From assembly GCA_030630245.1 (NCBI GenBank), contig DAOVNL010000080.1:1-5131 (forward strand): a stretch of 5,131 nt of DNA, written 5' to 3'. Every line of letters starts with the position of its first letter. Positions within the stretch are counted from its first letter, which is position 1. Below, one piece after another: positions 1-5,090 of the stretch. The notes under the pieces were generated by a model. That model saw only the letters and a program-made list of their open reading frames with translations. It was not told the DNA's origin and made no database searches. The DNA comes from Candidatus Omnitrophota bacterium. GTDB taxonomy: Bacteria; Omnitrophota; Gorgyraeia; B26-G9. The position numbers and the translations under genes are program-made.

Positions 1-598
1 GGATGCTGTAAATAATCCGGAAGATCCGGCCGCAGGCATTCGCAGGGTGCCGTTTTCACGCGTGTTTTATATAGAGCGTGATGATTTTATGGAAGATCCT
101 CCTAAAAAGTTCTTTAGATTAGCTCCCGGCCGGGAGGTGCGGTTGCGTTACGCGTATTTTATTACCTGCAAGGATGTTATTAAGGATGAAAATGGAGAAA
201 TTGTTGAGCTGCATTGCACCTATGATCCTCAGACCCGCGGCGGTGACGCGCTGGACGGCCGCAGAGTAAAGGCCACGCTGCACTGGGTAAGCGCCCGGCA
301 TGCAATGGAGGCAGAGGTGCGCATATACGAACATCTTTTCCTGAAAGAAAATCCTGAGAAAACAAAGGACGGGGAGGATTTCACCGTAAATTTGAATCCT
401 GATTCTTTGAAAATACTGAAAAATTGCAAGCTTGAACCATGCCTTAAGGATTCTAAAGCAGGAAATGCTTATCAGTTTGAGCGGCTAGGATATTTTTGCG
501 TTGATGGCGTGAATCATACTCAAGAGCATCCTGTATTTCACAGAATTGTGCCTTTAAGAGACACCTGGGCAAAGATCAAGAATAAAGAAAAGCGATAA
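1..598 (+). CDS. glnS: Glutaminyl-tRNA synthetase, C-terminal part (5' end outside window)
   Basis: This is the 3' part of glutaminyl-tRNA synthetase, the class I enzyme that charges tRNA(Gln) with glutamine in the cytoplasm. The frame is open from base 2 and gives 198 residues to the TAA at 596-598. An internal GTG at 47 is not the start, because residues before it ([19 protein letters not shown]) continue the family alignment. The visible part is the end of the catalytic body and the two beta-barrel anticodon-binding domains. Landmarks shared with the E. coli enzyme, from memory, are VPFS..YIERDDF near the start, [23 protein letters not shown], the LKD..AG..YQFER.GYFC block and the closing [13 protein letters not shown]. 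The HIGH and KMSKS motifs lie upstream of the window. The reading frame is intact and ends at the length normal for the family, with no extra C-terminal domain. Having GlnRS means the organism can charge tRNA(Gln) directly, although this does not exclude a GatCAB route as well. Confidence 0.96.
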   Translation, partial: DAVNNPEDPAAGIRRVPFSRVFYIERDDFMEDPPKKFFRLAPGREVRLRYAYFITCKDVIKDENGEIVELHCTYDPQTRGGDALDGRRVKATLHWVSARHAMEAEVRIYEHLFLKENPEKTKDGEDFTVNLNPDSLKILKNCKLEPCLKDSKAGNAYQFERLGYFCVDGVNHTQEHPVFHRIVPLRDTWAKIKNKEKR

Positions 599-599
599 A

Positions 600-630
600 T
601 AGGGTCTGATGGGTTTTTCAGCAGACCCTA
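600..630 (+). terminator. Stem-loop directly after glnS, possible terminator without a U-tract
   Basis: A perfect 9-bp inverted repeat, TAGGGTCTG at 600-608 and CAGACCCTA at 622-630, encloses a 13-nt loop. It begins one base after the glnS stop codon, where a transcript end is expected. The sequence after the stem is AAATAATGGGG, so the U-run of a standard intrinsic terminator is missing on the + strand; the opposite strand has only a weak TTTAT. It may end or stabilise the glnS message, or simply be a 3' hairpin. Confidence 0.5.
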
Positions 631-644
631 AATAATGGGGGCAG

Positions 645-740
645 ATGGACAAGAAAAAAATTCTCGTAATTGATGATGATCATGATTTCGCTAAACTTGT
701 AAAGATGAACCTCGAGGATACCGGCAGGGAACTCAATTAA
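645..740 (+). pseudogene. Remnant of a response-regulator receiver domain, N-terminus only
   Basis: An ATG at 645, preceded by a G-rich stretch (GGGGGCAG), opens a 31-codon frame ending in TAA at 738-740. The product begins MDKKKILVIDDDHDFAKLVK and continues MNLEDTG before a short tail. The first strand KKILVIDDD, with its acidic triplet, and the following amphipathic helix are the standard opening of a CheY-like receiver domain. A complete domain has about 120 residues with a phospho-acceptor aspartate near position 50-55, a Thr/Ser switch and a conserved lysine. None of these is encoded here, and the next 60 bases contain no continuation in another frame. The simplest reading is a gene truncated by deletion, leaving its start. 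It lies between glnS and a separate promoter, so any expression would come from glnS read-through. A functional 31-residue peptide is possible but not supported. Confidence 0.65.
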
Positions 741-743
741 AGT

Positions 744-772
744 TTGCCGGAATTTCAAAAATATGGTACACT
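744..772 (+). promoter_or_regulatory. Sigma70-like promoter for the small secreted protein gene
   Basis: A -35 box TTGCCG (744-749) and a -10 box TACACT (767-772) are separated by exactly 17 bp. An extended -10 element TGG lies at 764-766. Each box matches four of six consensus bases. The predicted start, near 779, gives a short leader of about 20 nt that includes the Shine-Dalgarno sequence at 784-790. The assignment rests on pattern matching only. Confidence 0.5.
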
Positions 773-799
773 TTATTGCTTTTGCAGGAGATTCTTTTT

Positions 800-1081
800 A
801 TGAAGTTAATATCTAAGATGATTTTATTAATGTATTTATGTACTGCATTAAACGGCATGGCTTACGCCGGAGGCAGCATATCAGCAGGAATTGCCGCATT
901 AAACTTAAATTCCTGCGCAATTAATGTGAAGTATACGCAAATACCGCGGTTGTCTAAAAGCTTATCTATAAAAGATGATCTGATTGATTTTGCTCAGGAT
1001 ATTCCGCGAATGCGGGGATATGATTGGCCCAGGGTTAGACAGGAAAACAAGAAATTGTTTACTTTGCTTTGCAGGATTTAA
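800..1081 (+). CDS. Small secreted protein of unknown function (93 aa)
   Basis: I do not recognise this protein. The ATG at 800 is preferred over the in-frame TTG at 776 because GCAGGAG (784-790) sits at ribosome-binding distance before it and a signal peptide then begins directly at the start. Residues 1-23 have a lysine-containing n-region, a hydrophobic core (MILLMYLCTAL) and an AYA motif before glycine, as expected for signal peptidase I cleavage after Ala23. The mature form would be about 70 residues. It has a small-residue-rich start (GGSISAGIAAL), a mixed polar middle and a basic C-terminal end. It has two cysteines, at positions 39 and 91, which could form a disulfide in the periplasm. 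It has its own likely promoter, so it is probably monocistronic. Its TAA (1079-1081) interlocks with the stop of the convergent REC-GGDEF gene, a 4-bp overlap at TTAA. Being short and without a known family, it could still be a chance reading frame, but signal peptide, ribosome site and promoter agree. Confidence 0.6.
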   Translation: MKLISKMILLMYLCTALNGMAYAGGSISAGIAALNLNSCAINVKYTQIPRLSKSLSIKDDLIDFAQDIPRMRGYDWPRVRQENKKLFTLLCRI

Positions 1082-1968
1082 TGCGTTGAGTAAAACTGAG
1101 TTTTATTGCGGCCTTCGCTTTTTGCCTGTTTAAGCGCCTGTTTTACCTGATTTATTAGTTTTTTTGGGTCCGTCAACTCATTGTCGTACTGGCTTACCCC
1201 GCAGCTTACCGTTAACTTCAGGGTGCATTCAGCGCGCAGCTCTTCAGTTGAAGATATGAAGTCGCGGATTCTTTCGGCAAGGGCAAATGCGCCGCGTAAA
1301 TTTGTTTCAGGCATTATCACCCCAAATTCATCATCTTTATACCTGCATACCTCATCAGCGCTTCGAATGTTTCTTACGAGAAGCTCCGCTATTTTCTTAA
1401 GCATGCGGTCTCCTGTGTTTAAGCCAAAGGCATTATTAATAACCTTAAAATTATCAACACCCATAAGCATAAAGCTGAAATCCCGTTTGTATCTACGGCT
1501 GCGGATGCATTCTTCATTGATGCGGTGACCCAAATATTGCGGACTGTATACATTGGTCAGGGGATCATAAAAAGAGGATGAGATAGCTGAATCCACTTTT
1601 CTTTTTGCTTTTAAAAGATTCTTGATGCGAGCCAGCAATTCTCTCTCGTCAGCGCTCTTGGATAAGAAGTCAGAAGCGCCCATTTCAAGGCCCAGCAGCT
1701 TATCGTCAATAGTCTTGATTGCACTGTAAAAAAGAACCGGCAGGCTTATAAACTTATTATTGTTTCTTATTCGTTTGCAGATTTCAAAACCGTCAATATC
1801 CGGAAGGACAATATCCAGGATAACCAGATCAGGGGTGCTGTTTTCTACTATGGACAGGGCATCTTTTCCGTTTTCAGCATAAACGACATCATATTTCTCT
1901 TTTTCAAGTATTTTTTTGAGAAAAATCACATCGCTTACTCTATCTTCAACTACCAGGATCTTTTCCAT
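1078..1968 (-). CDS. Response regulator with receiver and degenerate GGDEF domain; likely c-di-GMP receptor
   Basis: This 296-residue cytoplasmic protein has a CheY-like receiver domain (about 1-120) and a GGDEF domain (about 133-293). The receiver looks active: acidic pair E8/D9, phospho-acceptor D52 in LVILDIVLP, switch Ser82, aromatic F101 and K104. The usual proline after that lysine is serine. The GGDEF fold is clear from DPLTNVYS at 135, the central FK.IN..FG...GD block and the closing AK.EGRN. The active site is altered. The signature loop reads KDDEF (211-215), so both glycines are gone, and the first metal-binding aspartate of the usual DxDxFK is Gly170. N178 and D187 are kept. The inhibitory-site motif RxxD is present as RSAD (202-205), exactly five residues before the signature. 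From family knowledge this pattern suggests a non-catalytic, phosphorylation-controlled c-di-GMP binder; residual activity cannot be excluded. The start at 1968 is supported by AAGGG (1974-1978) five bases upstream. The gene is divergent from pilZ and convergent with the secreted-protein gene. No partner histidine kinase is visible. Confidence 0.95.
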   Translation of the reverse strand: MEKILVVEDRVSDVIFLKKILEKEKYDVVYAENGKDALSIVENSTPDLVILDIVLPDIDGFEICKRIRNNNKFISLPVLFYSAIKTIDDKLLGLEMGASDFLSKSADERELLARIKNLLKAKRKVDSAISSSFYDPLTNVYSPQYLGHRINEECIRSRRYKRDFSFMLMGVDNFKVINNAFGLNTGDRMLKKIAELLVRNIRSADEVCRYKDDEFGVIMPETNLRGAFALAERIRDFISSTEELRAECTLKLTVSCGVSQYDNELTDPKKLINQVKQALKQAKSEGRNKTQFYSTH

Positions 1969-2013
1969 TTTAGCCCTTATTGTTAATTTTTTTTATATAT
2001 CCCATCTATTTAT

Positions 2014-2042
2014 ACTATACCATAAAACACCTACATTTACAA
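2014..2042 (-). promoter_or_regulatory. Promoter of the REC-GGDEF gene
   Basis: Read on the minus strand, TTGTAA (2037-2042) and TATAGT (2014-2019) are separated by 17 bp. An extended -10 element TGG lies directly before TATAGT. The -10 box matches five of six consensus bases and the -35 box four of six. Transcription would start near 2007, giving a leader of about 40 nt. This is one of the best promoter matches in the window. Confidence 0.65.
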
Positions 2043-2087
2043 ATTTAACTCCTAATGACCAAGGGGGCTACCGAAGATAGAGATTCC

Positions 2088-2116
2088 TTGAGAATTTACT
2101 TTTTTTGTAGTAAAAT
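2088..2116 (+). promoter_or_regulatory. Candidate promoter for the pilZ gene
   Basis: TTGAGA (2088-2093) and TAAAAT (2111-2116) each match five of six consensus bases and are separated by exactly 17 bp. Transcription from here would start near 2123 and give a leader of about 165 nt containing the inverted-repeat element and the dyad before pilZ. A TATAAT at 2203-2208 is an alternative -10 box closer to the gene, but it has no recognisable -35 box at the right distance. Confidence 0.45.
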
Positions 2117-2156
2117 CAAATTATAAAAGGAAACCTTAAATATAAAAAATAAATCA

Positions 2157-2233
2157 GCTACTAAGTCACAAAGGCACAAAGAATAGATTAAGAGAATTAT
2201 TTTATAATCTTAGCGTCTTAGCGCCTTGGTGGC
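2157..2233. repeat. Imperfect inverted-repeat element with short CACAAAG-type units
   Basis: Two 26-nt arms, 2157-2182 and 2208-2233, are reverse complements at 18 of 26 positions, with three of the remaining positions able to form G-U pairs, around an AT-rich 25-nt centre. The arms are built of short tandem units: CACAAAGGCACAAAG on the left, CTTAGCGTCTTAGCGCCTTGG on the right (read in two overlapping pieces). From memory, intergenic elements rich in such AAGGCACAAAG and CTTAGTGCCTTGGTGG words recur in many environmental bacterial genomes, but I cannot confirm a copy elsewhere in this genome. The element falls in the presumed leader of pilZ, so it could form an RNA hairpin there. Together with the two promoters and the dyad it accounts for most of the 320-bp intergenic region. 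Confidence 0.6.
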
Positions 2234-2239
2234 TAACAA

Positions 2240-2263
2240 TATTGTCAGAAACTTTTGACAATA
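2240..2263. promoter_or_regulatory. Perfect 8-bp dyad before pilZ, possible operator or leader hairpin
   Basis: TATTGTCA (2240-2247) and TGACAATA (2256-2263) are perfect reverse complements around an 8-bp spacer. The site lies 14 bp before the pilZ Shine-Dalgarno sequence. The symmetry and the roughly one-and-a-half-turn spacing suit a dimeric repressor or activator site. In the transcript it would instead form a hairpin just before the ribosome-binding site. The TTGACA inside the right arm (2255-2260) matches a -35 box, but the -10 position would fall on the Shine-Dalgarno sequence, so it is not called as a promoter. Confidence 0.45.
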
Positions 2264-2288
2264 CTCAATAATCGTTGAGGAGGTAACT

Positions 2289-2705
2289 ATGAAGAGGGAG
2301 AATTATTTAGGAAGACGAAATTTTTACCGCTTAAAAGTAACATATCTGGTAAATTACCGGCAGAAAGACGATAAAGGCAGTATAGGCGATTATAATTATG
2401 CATTAACTAAAGATATCAGCGCCGGCGGCCTCCTCGTTATGTCGGAAAAGAATTTTCCTAAGGGCACAGCAATGGAAATGATCATTAGCCTGCCCATGTA
2501 TCCGGATAAACGCCTTAAGGCGCTGGGTGAGGTTACCAGTGATTTTCCTGCCGATGCCCGTAAACCCCTTTATCCCACCAGAATACGTTTTGTCGAGTTT
2601 AATGAGGCTGCCTTCAACAAGCTCAAAGATTTCATAGAAGATGAAATGAATAAAAAAAAAGGCAGCCGCACTTTAAAGGAAAAAATGGACAGAAGAAAGG
2701 AATAA
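2289..2705 (+). CDS. Stand-alone PilZ-domain protein, c-di-GMP effector
   Basis: This 138-residue soluble protein is essentially one PilZ domain, the small beta-barrel that binds cyclic di-GMP and passes the signal to partner proteins. Both binding motifs are intact: RxxxR as R10-N-F-Y-R14, within GRRNFYRL near the N-terminus, and DxSxxG as DISAGG at 42-47. The barrel strands continue through LPMYPDKRLKALGEV to about residue 105 (RIRFVEF). A predicted helix follows (FNKLKDFIEDEM). The last 18 residues are strongly charged and basic (KKKGSR..KEKMDRRKE) and could contact a partner or nucleic acid. No kinase, flagellar (YcgR-like) or transferase domain is attached, so the output process cannot be named. 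The start is fixed by a near-perfect AGGAGGT (2278-2284) four bases before ATG. The gene is divergent from the REC-GGDEF gene, which suggests a shared signalling pathway, and convergent with folE across 23 bp. Confidence 0.96.
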   Translation: MKRENYLGRRNFYRLKVTYLVNYRQKDDKGSIGDYNYALTKDISAGGLLVMSEKNFPKGTAMEMIISLPMYPDKRLKALGEVTSDFPADARKPLYPTRIRFVEFNEAAFNKLKDFIEDEMNKKKGSRTLKEKMDRRKE

Positions 2706-2728
2706 AGCTTAGCTTTAACGGAAAATTG

Positions 2729-3292
2729 TTAAACTGTCCTATTTATAAGAGCGAGAAATTCAGATCTTGTAGCCGGTTGTTCACGGAATGATCCCAGCAC
2801 AGAAGAAGTTGTCATGATCGAATTTTGTTTTTCGACCCCGCGCATCATTTCACAGAGATGCCGGCATTCGATAACTACTCCGATGCCTTCAGCATCGATA
2901 CTGTGCATGATCTCATGCGCGATTTGAGAAGTTAATCTTTCCTGTATTTGTACCCTGCGGGCAAAAACATCAACCATGCGGCAGATCTTGCTTACACCCA
3001 AGACCTTTTTTTTAGGTATATAGCCGATATGACAGCGTCCGTAAAATGGTAGAAGATGGTGTTCGCAAAGGCTGTATGTTTCAATATCGCGAACAATGAT
3101 CATGTTGTTAGCTTCAGACTGAAAAACAGCATTGTTAATTATATCCTTTGGCGTTGCCCTGTAGCCCTGAGTCAGGAACTCCAGCGCCCGGGCGACACGA
3201 AGCGGCGTTTTTTTCAGCCCTTCTCTATTGGGATCTTCGCCCATTTCGATCAACAGTTCATGAACCAGTTTCATTACATTTTTTTCGTTCAT
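2729..3292 (-). CDS. folE: GTP cyclohydrolase I
   Basis: This enzyme opens and rearranges GTP to 7,8-dihydroneopterin triphosphate, the first step towards tetrahydrofolate and, in some organisms, queuosine-type or other pterin products. The chosen start (ATG at 3290-3292) gives 187 residues, normal for the family. AAGGAG (3299-3304) lies six bases upstream. An in-frame ATG at 3385 would add a 31-residue AT-rich extension that overlaps the promoter and has no family support. Zinc ligands are Cys76 and His79 in [10 protein letters not shown] and Cys147 in RHLCEMMRG. Catalytic histidines are His78 and His145. The GTP-binding block LGVSKICR (Ser101, Lys102, Arg105) is followed by [14 protein letters not shown]. 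All key residues are present, so an active homodecamer is expected, of the zinc-dependent type IA. It lies downstream of rlmD on the same strand across a 149-bp gap but has its own promoter. No folate or queuosine gene is adjacent within the window. Confidence 0.98.
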   Translation of the reverse strand: MNEKNVMKLVHELLIEMGEDPNREGLKKTPLRVARALEFLTQGYRATPKDIINNAVFQSEANNMIIVRDIETYSLCEHHLLPFYGRCHIGYIPKKKVLGVSKICRMVDVFARRVQIQERLTSQIAHEIMHSIDAEGIGVVIECRHLCEMMRGVEKQNSIMTTSSVLGSFREQPATRSEFLALINRTV

Positions 3293-3357
3293 CAGAGACT
3301 CCTTATTTAAATTTTTGAATAACTGCTTTTTAAAAAACACTAAAATCAGTATATTAT

Positions 3358-3385
3358 ATAATAGCACTAAAAAGGCTTTTTTCAA
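3358..3385 (-). promoter_or_regulatory. Promoter of folE
   Basis: On the minus strand, TTGAAA (3380-3385) and TATTAT (3358-3363) are separated by 16 bp, with an extended -10 element TGC directly before TATTAT. A second, overlapping -10 match TATAAT lies at 3353-3358 but is 21 bp from the -35 box. The transcript would start near 3350, leaving a leader of about 55 nt. The leader holds the ribosome-binding site, and I see no riboswitch such as a THF or preQ1 aptamer in it. Confidence 0.6.
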
Positions 3386-3441
3386 TATTTTTGCAAGAAA
3401 AGGCCCGAATGCGTAATATTTTAACCTAAAAACTTCTCCAG

Positions 3442-4710
3442 CTACTTCTTTTCTAAAATTGAAAGTGTTTCAATGTGCGGCGTGTGGGGGAAGAAGTCAT
3501 ATGCGAAGATTTTCCTTAGATTATATTCATGAACCAGTTTCTTTAGATCTCTGTTTAGTGTGGCAGGATCACAGGATATGTAAGCTATAAAGCCGGGCTG
3601 AATTTTACTGATCTGTTCGATGACCGCATTCTCCATGCCTCTTCGGGGAGGATCAATAATGATAATATCAGGTTTTTTCTTGTGAGCATTTTTTATCCAA
3701 TTTTCACACTCAGCATGTACTGTTTCAATGTTTGAAACAGCATTGATCGATATATTTCTTTTTAAAAAAGAGATATTTGCTTTTGATGATTCTACCGCTG
3801 TAATATTTGAAAAAAGCCCTGAGAGAGCTATCGCAAATGTTCCTACGCCGCAGTATAGATCAAGCATGTTCTTTGCAGCTGTTTGGGGAAGCTCCTTTTT
3901 GAGGTCCTGAATAAGCAATTCCAGCATTGGTATGTTGATCTGGAAGAAAGATTGACAGCCGAACAAAAAAGTTTTTCCGGCAACGGTTTCCGAAAGCTGA
4001 TCTTTGCCCAAAAGAATGCTTTTTTCGTTTCTTTTTTTGTTGATATAAACTATTCCCGCAAGGGAGAATTTTTTGCCAAGTTCAAGCAACGGCTCCAAAA
4101 GAGCAAGCTCTTTTTTTCTTAAATGACCTAAGCAGCAAAGCAGGAGCTTTTTACTGGCCCGGCTTCGCTGTAAAGTGATTTCATTGACATATTTCTCCAG
4201 TCCTCCGCCAAGGCTTCGCAGGAATTCACTTATAAGTTTGTTCATTAAATCCGAAGCCAGAAAACACCGATCGATAGGAGTGAATTTATCCCTTGTTTCC
4301 GGAGTATGGTAAGCGCAAACAGCTGAGTTGTTTTCGGTGATAATATGCAGATGGATCTTATTGCGGTATCCCCAAATAACATCACCTGAGCGCAGGTTCA
4401 GAGAAAAAAGTTTGGAATCAAAAGCGGATAATATTTCTTTTAACTGTTCTTCTTTTATTTTTAACTGATACTCATAATCAATGTACTGATAAGCAGAGCA
4501 GATATGAAAATGTCCGCAGCGCGGAAGCTTCCGGTGGACAGATGGGCGAATAACAGTATTTGTTTTTGCCAGGATATAATTCTTCTTGTCTTTAACGCAG
4601 CTGCATTCAACAATCTCTCCGGGAATACCGCTATCGGTTAAAACAACCTTATTATCTTTGCGGCCAAGACTTTTCCCGGGGTAAATAATTTTTTCAATAT
4701 TAATTTGCAT
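3442..4710 (-). CDS. rlmD: RlmD/RumA-type 23S rRNA (uracil-5-)-methyltransferase
   Basis: This 422-residue enzyme belongs to the TrmA/RumA family, which transfers methyl from S-adenosylmethionine to C5 of a uridine; the exact target (U1939, U747 or both) cannot be read from the sequence. The protein starts with a TRAM-like RNA-binding barrel ([13 protein letters not shown], about 1-55). An iron-sulfur region and central domain follow, then a Rossmann methyltransferase domain from about 250. Visible motifs are FFQIN (Gln257), SAM loop [11 protein letters not shown] (282-292), DPPRRG (353-358), nucleophile Cys380 in YISCDPATL and base Glu414 in FPHTPHIE. Iron-sulfur ligands Cys65, Cys71 and Cys149 are present, but the third ligand position is Tyr74 (CSAY for the usual CGGC). 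The start at 4710 is preferred over the in-frame ATG at 4785: the protein then begins where the family does, and the extra 25 residues would overlap a strong -10 box. There is no Shine-Dalgarno sequence, so the message is probably leaderless. Confidence 0.93.
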   Translation of the reverse strand: MQINIEKIIYPGKSLGRKDNKVVLTDSGIPGEIVECSCVKDKKNYILAKTNTVIRPSVHRKLPRCGHFHICSAYQYIDYEYQLKIKEEQLKEILSAFDSKLFSLNLRSGDVIWGYRNKIHLHIITENNSAVCAYHTPETRDKFTPIDRCFLASDLMNKLISEFLRSLGGGLEKYVNEITLQRSRASKKLLLCCLGHLRKKELALLEPLLELGKKFSLAGIVYINKKRNEKSILLGKDQLSETVAGKTFLFGCQSFFQINIPMLELLIQDLKKELPQTAAKNMLDLYCGVGTFAIALSGLFSNITAVESSKANISFLKRNISINAVSNIETVHAECENWIKNAHKKKPDIIIIDPPRRGMENAVIEQISKIQPGFIAYISCDPATLNRDLKKLVHEYNLRKIFAYDFFPHTPHIETLSILEKK

Positions 4711-4716
4711 AGAAAG

Positions 4717-4745
4717 ATTATAGCACAATAATAAAATTTTGAAAT
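4717..4745 (-). promoter_or_regulatory. Extended -10 promoter of rlmD, likely giving a leaderless transcript
   Basis: On the minus strand, a perfect TATAAT (4717-4722) is preceded by TGC, an extended -10 element. A weak -35 candidate TTTCAA lies at 4739-4744, 16 bp upstream. The ATG of rlmD begins six bases after the -10 box, which is about where RNA polymerase starts transcription. The bases between (CTTTCT) contain no Shine-Dalgarno sequence. Confidence 0.65.
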
Positions 4746-4786
4746 GATTAATCGATTGCCGGCCCCAACCCGGACATTTTATCATG

Positions 4787-4925
4787 GTGTCGTGGCGAAG
4801 ACACGAAGCTCGCTGCAGATGGAAGGCTTGCGACTGAAGAGCCCACAGGCGTATCCTTTGTGATACGTCGAGGACTCAGAGGGAGCAAAACACAGCAGAT
4901 GCAACGAGATGCGTGTCTGCAGTAG
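4787..4925. other. GC-rich, fold-rich intergenic island; candidate structured RNA or mobile-element remnant
   Basis: This island is clearly richer in G+C than the AT-rich DNA on both sides and has several nested complementary segments. GTGTC (4787-4791) pairs with GACAC (4800-4804). CTGCAG (4813-4818) can pair with CTGCAG (4917-4922), closing the island. Inside, TTGC (4828-4831) pairs with GCAA (4885-4888); GAGCCC (4839-4844) pairs with GGACTC (4872-4877) with one mismatch; and a 7-bp hairpin GCGTATC/GATACGT (4849-4855, 4862-4868) has a 6-nt loop. ACAC-A-GCA (4890-4897) pairs with TGC-GTGT (4910-4916). These helices are compatible with a single branched fold. I compared it by eye with 6S RNA, RNase P RNA, tmRNA, SRP RNA and c-di-GMP riboswitches and saw none of their conserved cores. 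No promoter or terminator clearly brackets it, and the strand is undecided. Reading frames on both strands are open for 40-60 codons but lack a credible start. Confidence 0.4.
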
Positions 4926-5062
4926 ACAATATGGTGAAATATTCGGGTTAAAGCACATGTTTTTTAGCGCCTAAATTCGCGGATTTTCGTTAAAAAAAAT
5001 GAGGCCTGGAAGAAGGAGATTTTCTGAAATAAAAAAAATAAAAAAATTGAAGCAAAAAGCTC
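4926..5062. other. AT-rich intergenic stretch without a recognised gene
   Basis: Together with 4711-4925 this makes a gap of over 400 bases with no convincing protein gene. This part is A-rich, with several A-runs between 4990 and 5045. A Shine-Dalgarno-like AGAAGGAGAT (5010-5020 region) is not followed by a usable start codon. I see no terminator, tRNA or repeat in it. Confidence 0.5.
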
Positions 5063-5090
5063 TTGACAACGTGCGTTTTTTATATTAAAT
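5063..5090 (+). promoter_or_regulatory. Promoter for a gene starting beyond the window edge
   Basis: A perfect -35 box TTGACA (5063-5068) is followed after 16 bp by TTAAAT (5085-5090), a four-of-six -10 match. A better -10 match, TATATT (5081-5086), is only 12 bp away and so is less likely. The window ends with AACAGGA (5125-5131), a Shine-Dalgarno-like sequence about 35 nt after the predicted start of transcription. A rightward gene probably begins within about ten bases of the edge. Confidence 0.5.

Noticed and set aside
2055..2126. Short plus-strand frame beginning ATGACCAAGGGG in the intergenic region
   Set aside because: It has 23 codons, no ribosome-binding site and no family resemblance, and it overlaps the candidate pilZ promoter.
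2123..2288. c-di-GMP riboswitch in the pilZ leader
   Set aside because: The leader is long enough, but I see none of the conserved GEMM core sequence, and the repeat element explains most of its structure.
2703..2717. Small hairpin TAAAGC-TTA-GCTTTA at the end of pilZ as a terminator between the convergent genes
   Set aside because: The 6-bp stem is AT-rich with a 3-nt loop and has no U-run on either side, so it is too weak to call.
3370..3382. AAAAAG-G-CTTTTT as an intrinsic terminator between rlmD and folE
   Set aside because: The loop would be a single base and the stem nearly all A-T; it falls in the spacer of the folE promoter.
3293..3385. 31-residue extension of folE starting at 3385
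   Set aside because: A good ribosome-binding site and the family-typical start lie at 3292, and the extension overlaps the folE promoter and is simply AT-rich leader.
4711..4785. 25-residue N-terminal extension of the rlmD frame starting at 4785
   Set aside because: It covers a perfect extended -10 promoter, has no Shine-Dalgarno sequence, and extends beyond the point where TRAM-domain methyltransferases of this family begin.
4752..4925. Plus-strand open frame across the GC-rich island with a protein-like translation (for example GEDTKLAADGRLATEEPTG)
   Set aside because: It has no ATG, GTG or TTG start with a ribosome-binding site near its beginning. Other frames across the same GC-rich DNA are also open, so the openness is not informative.
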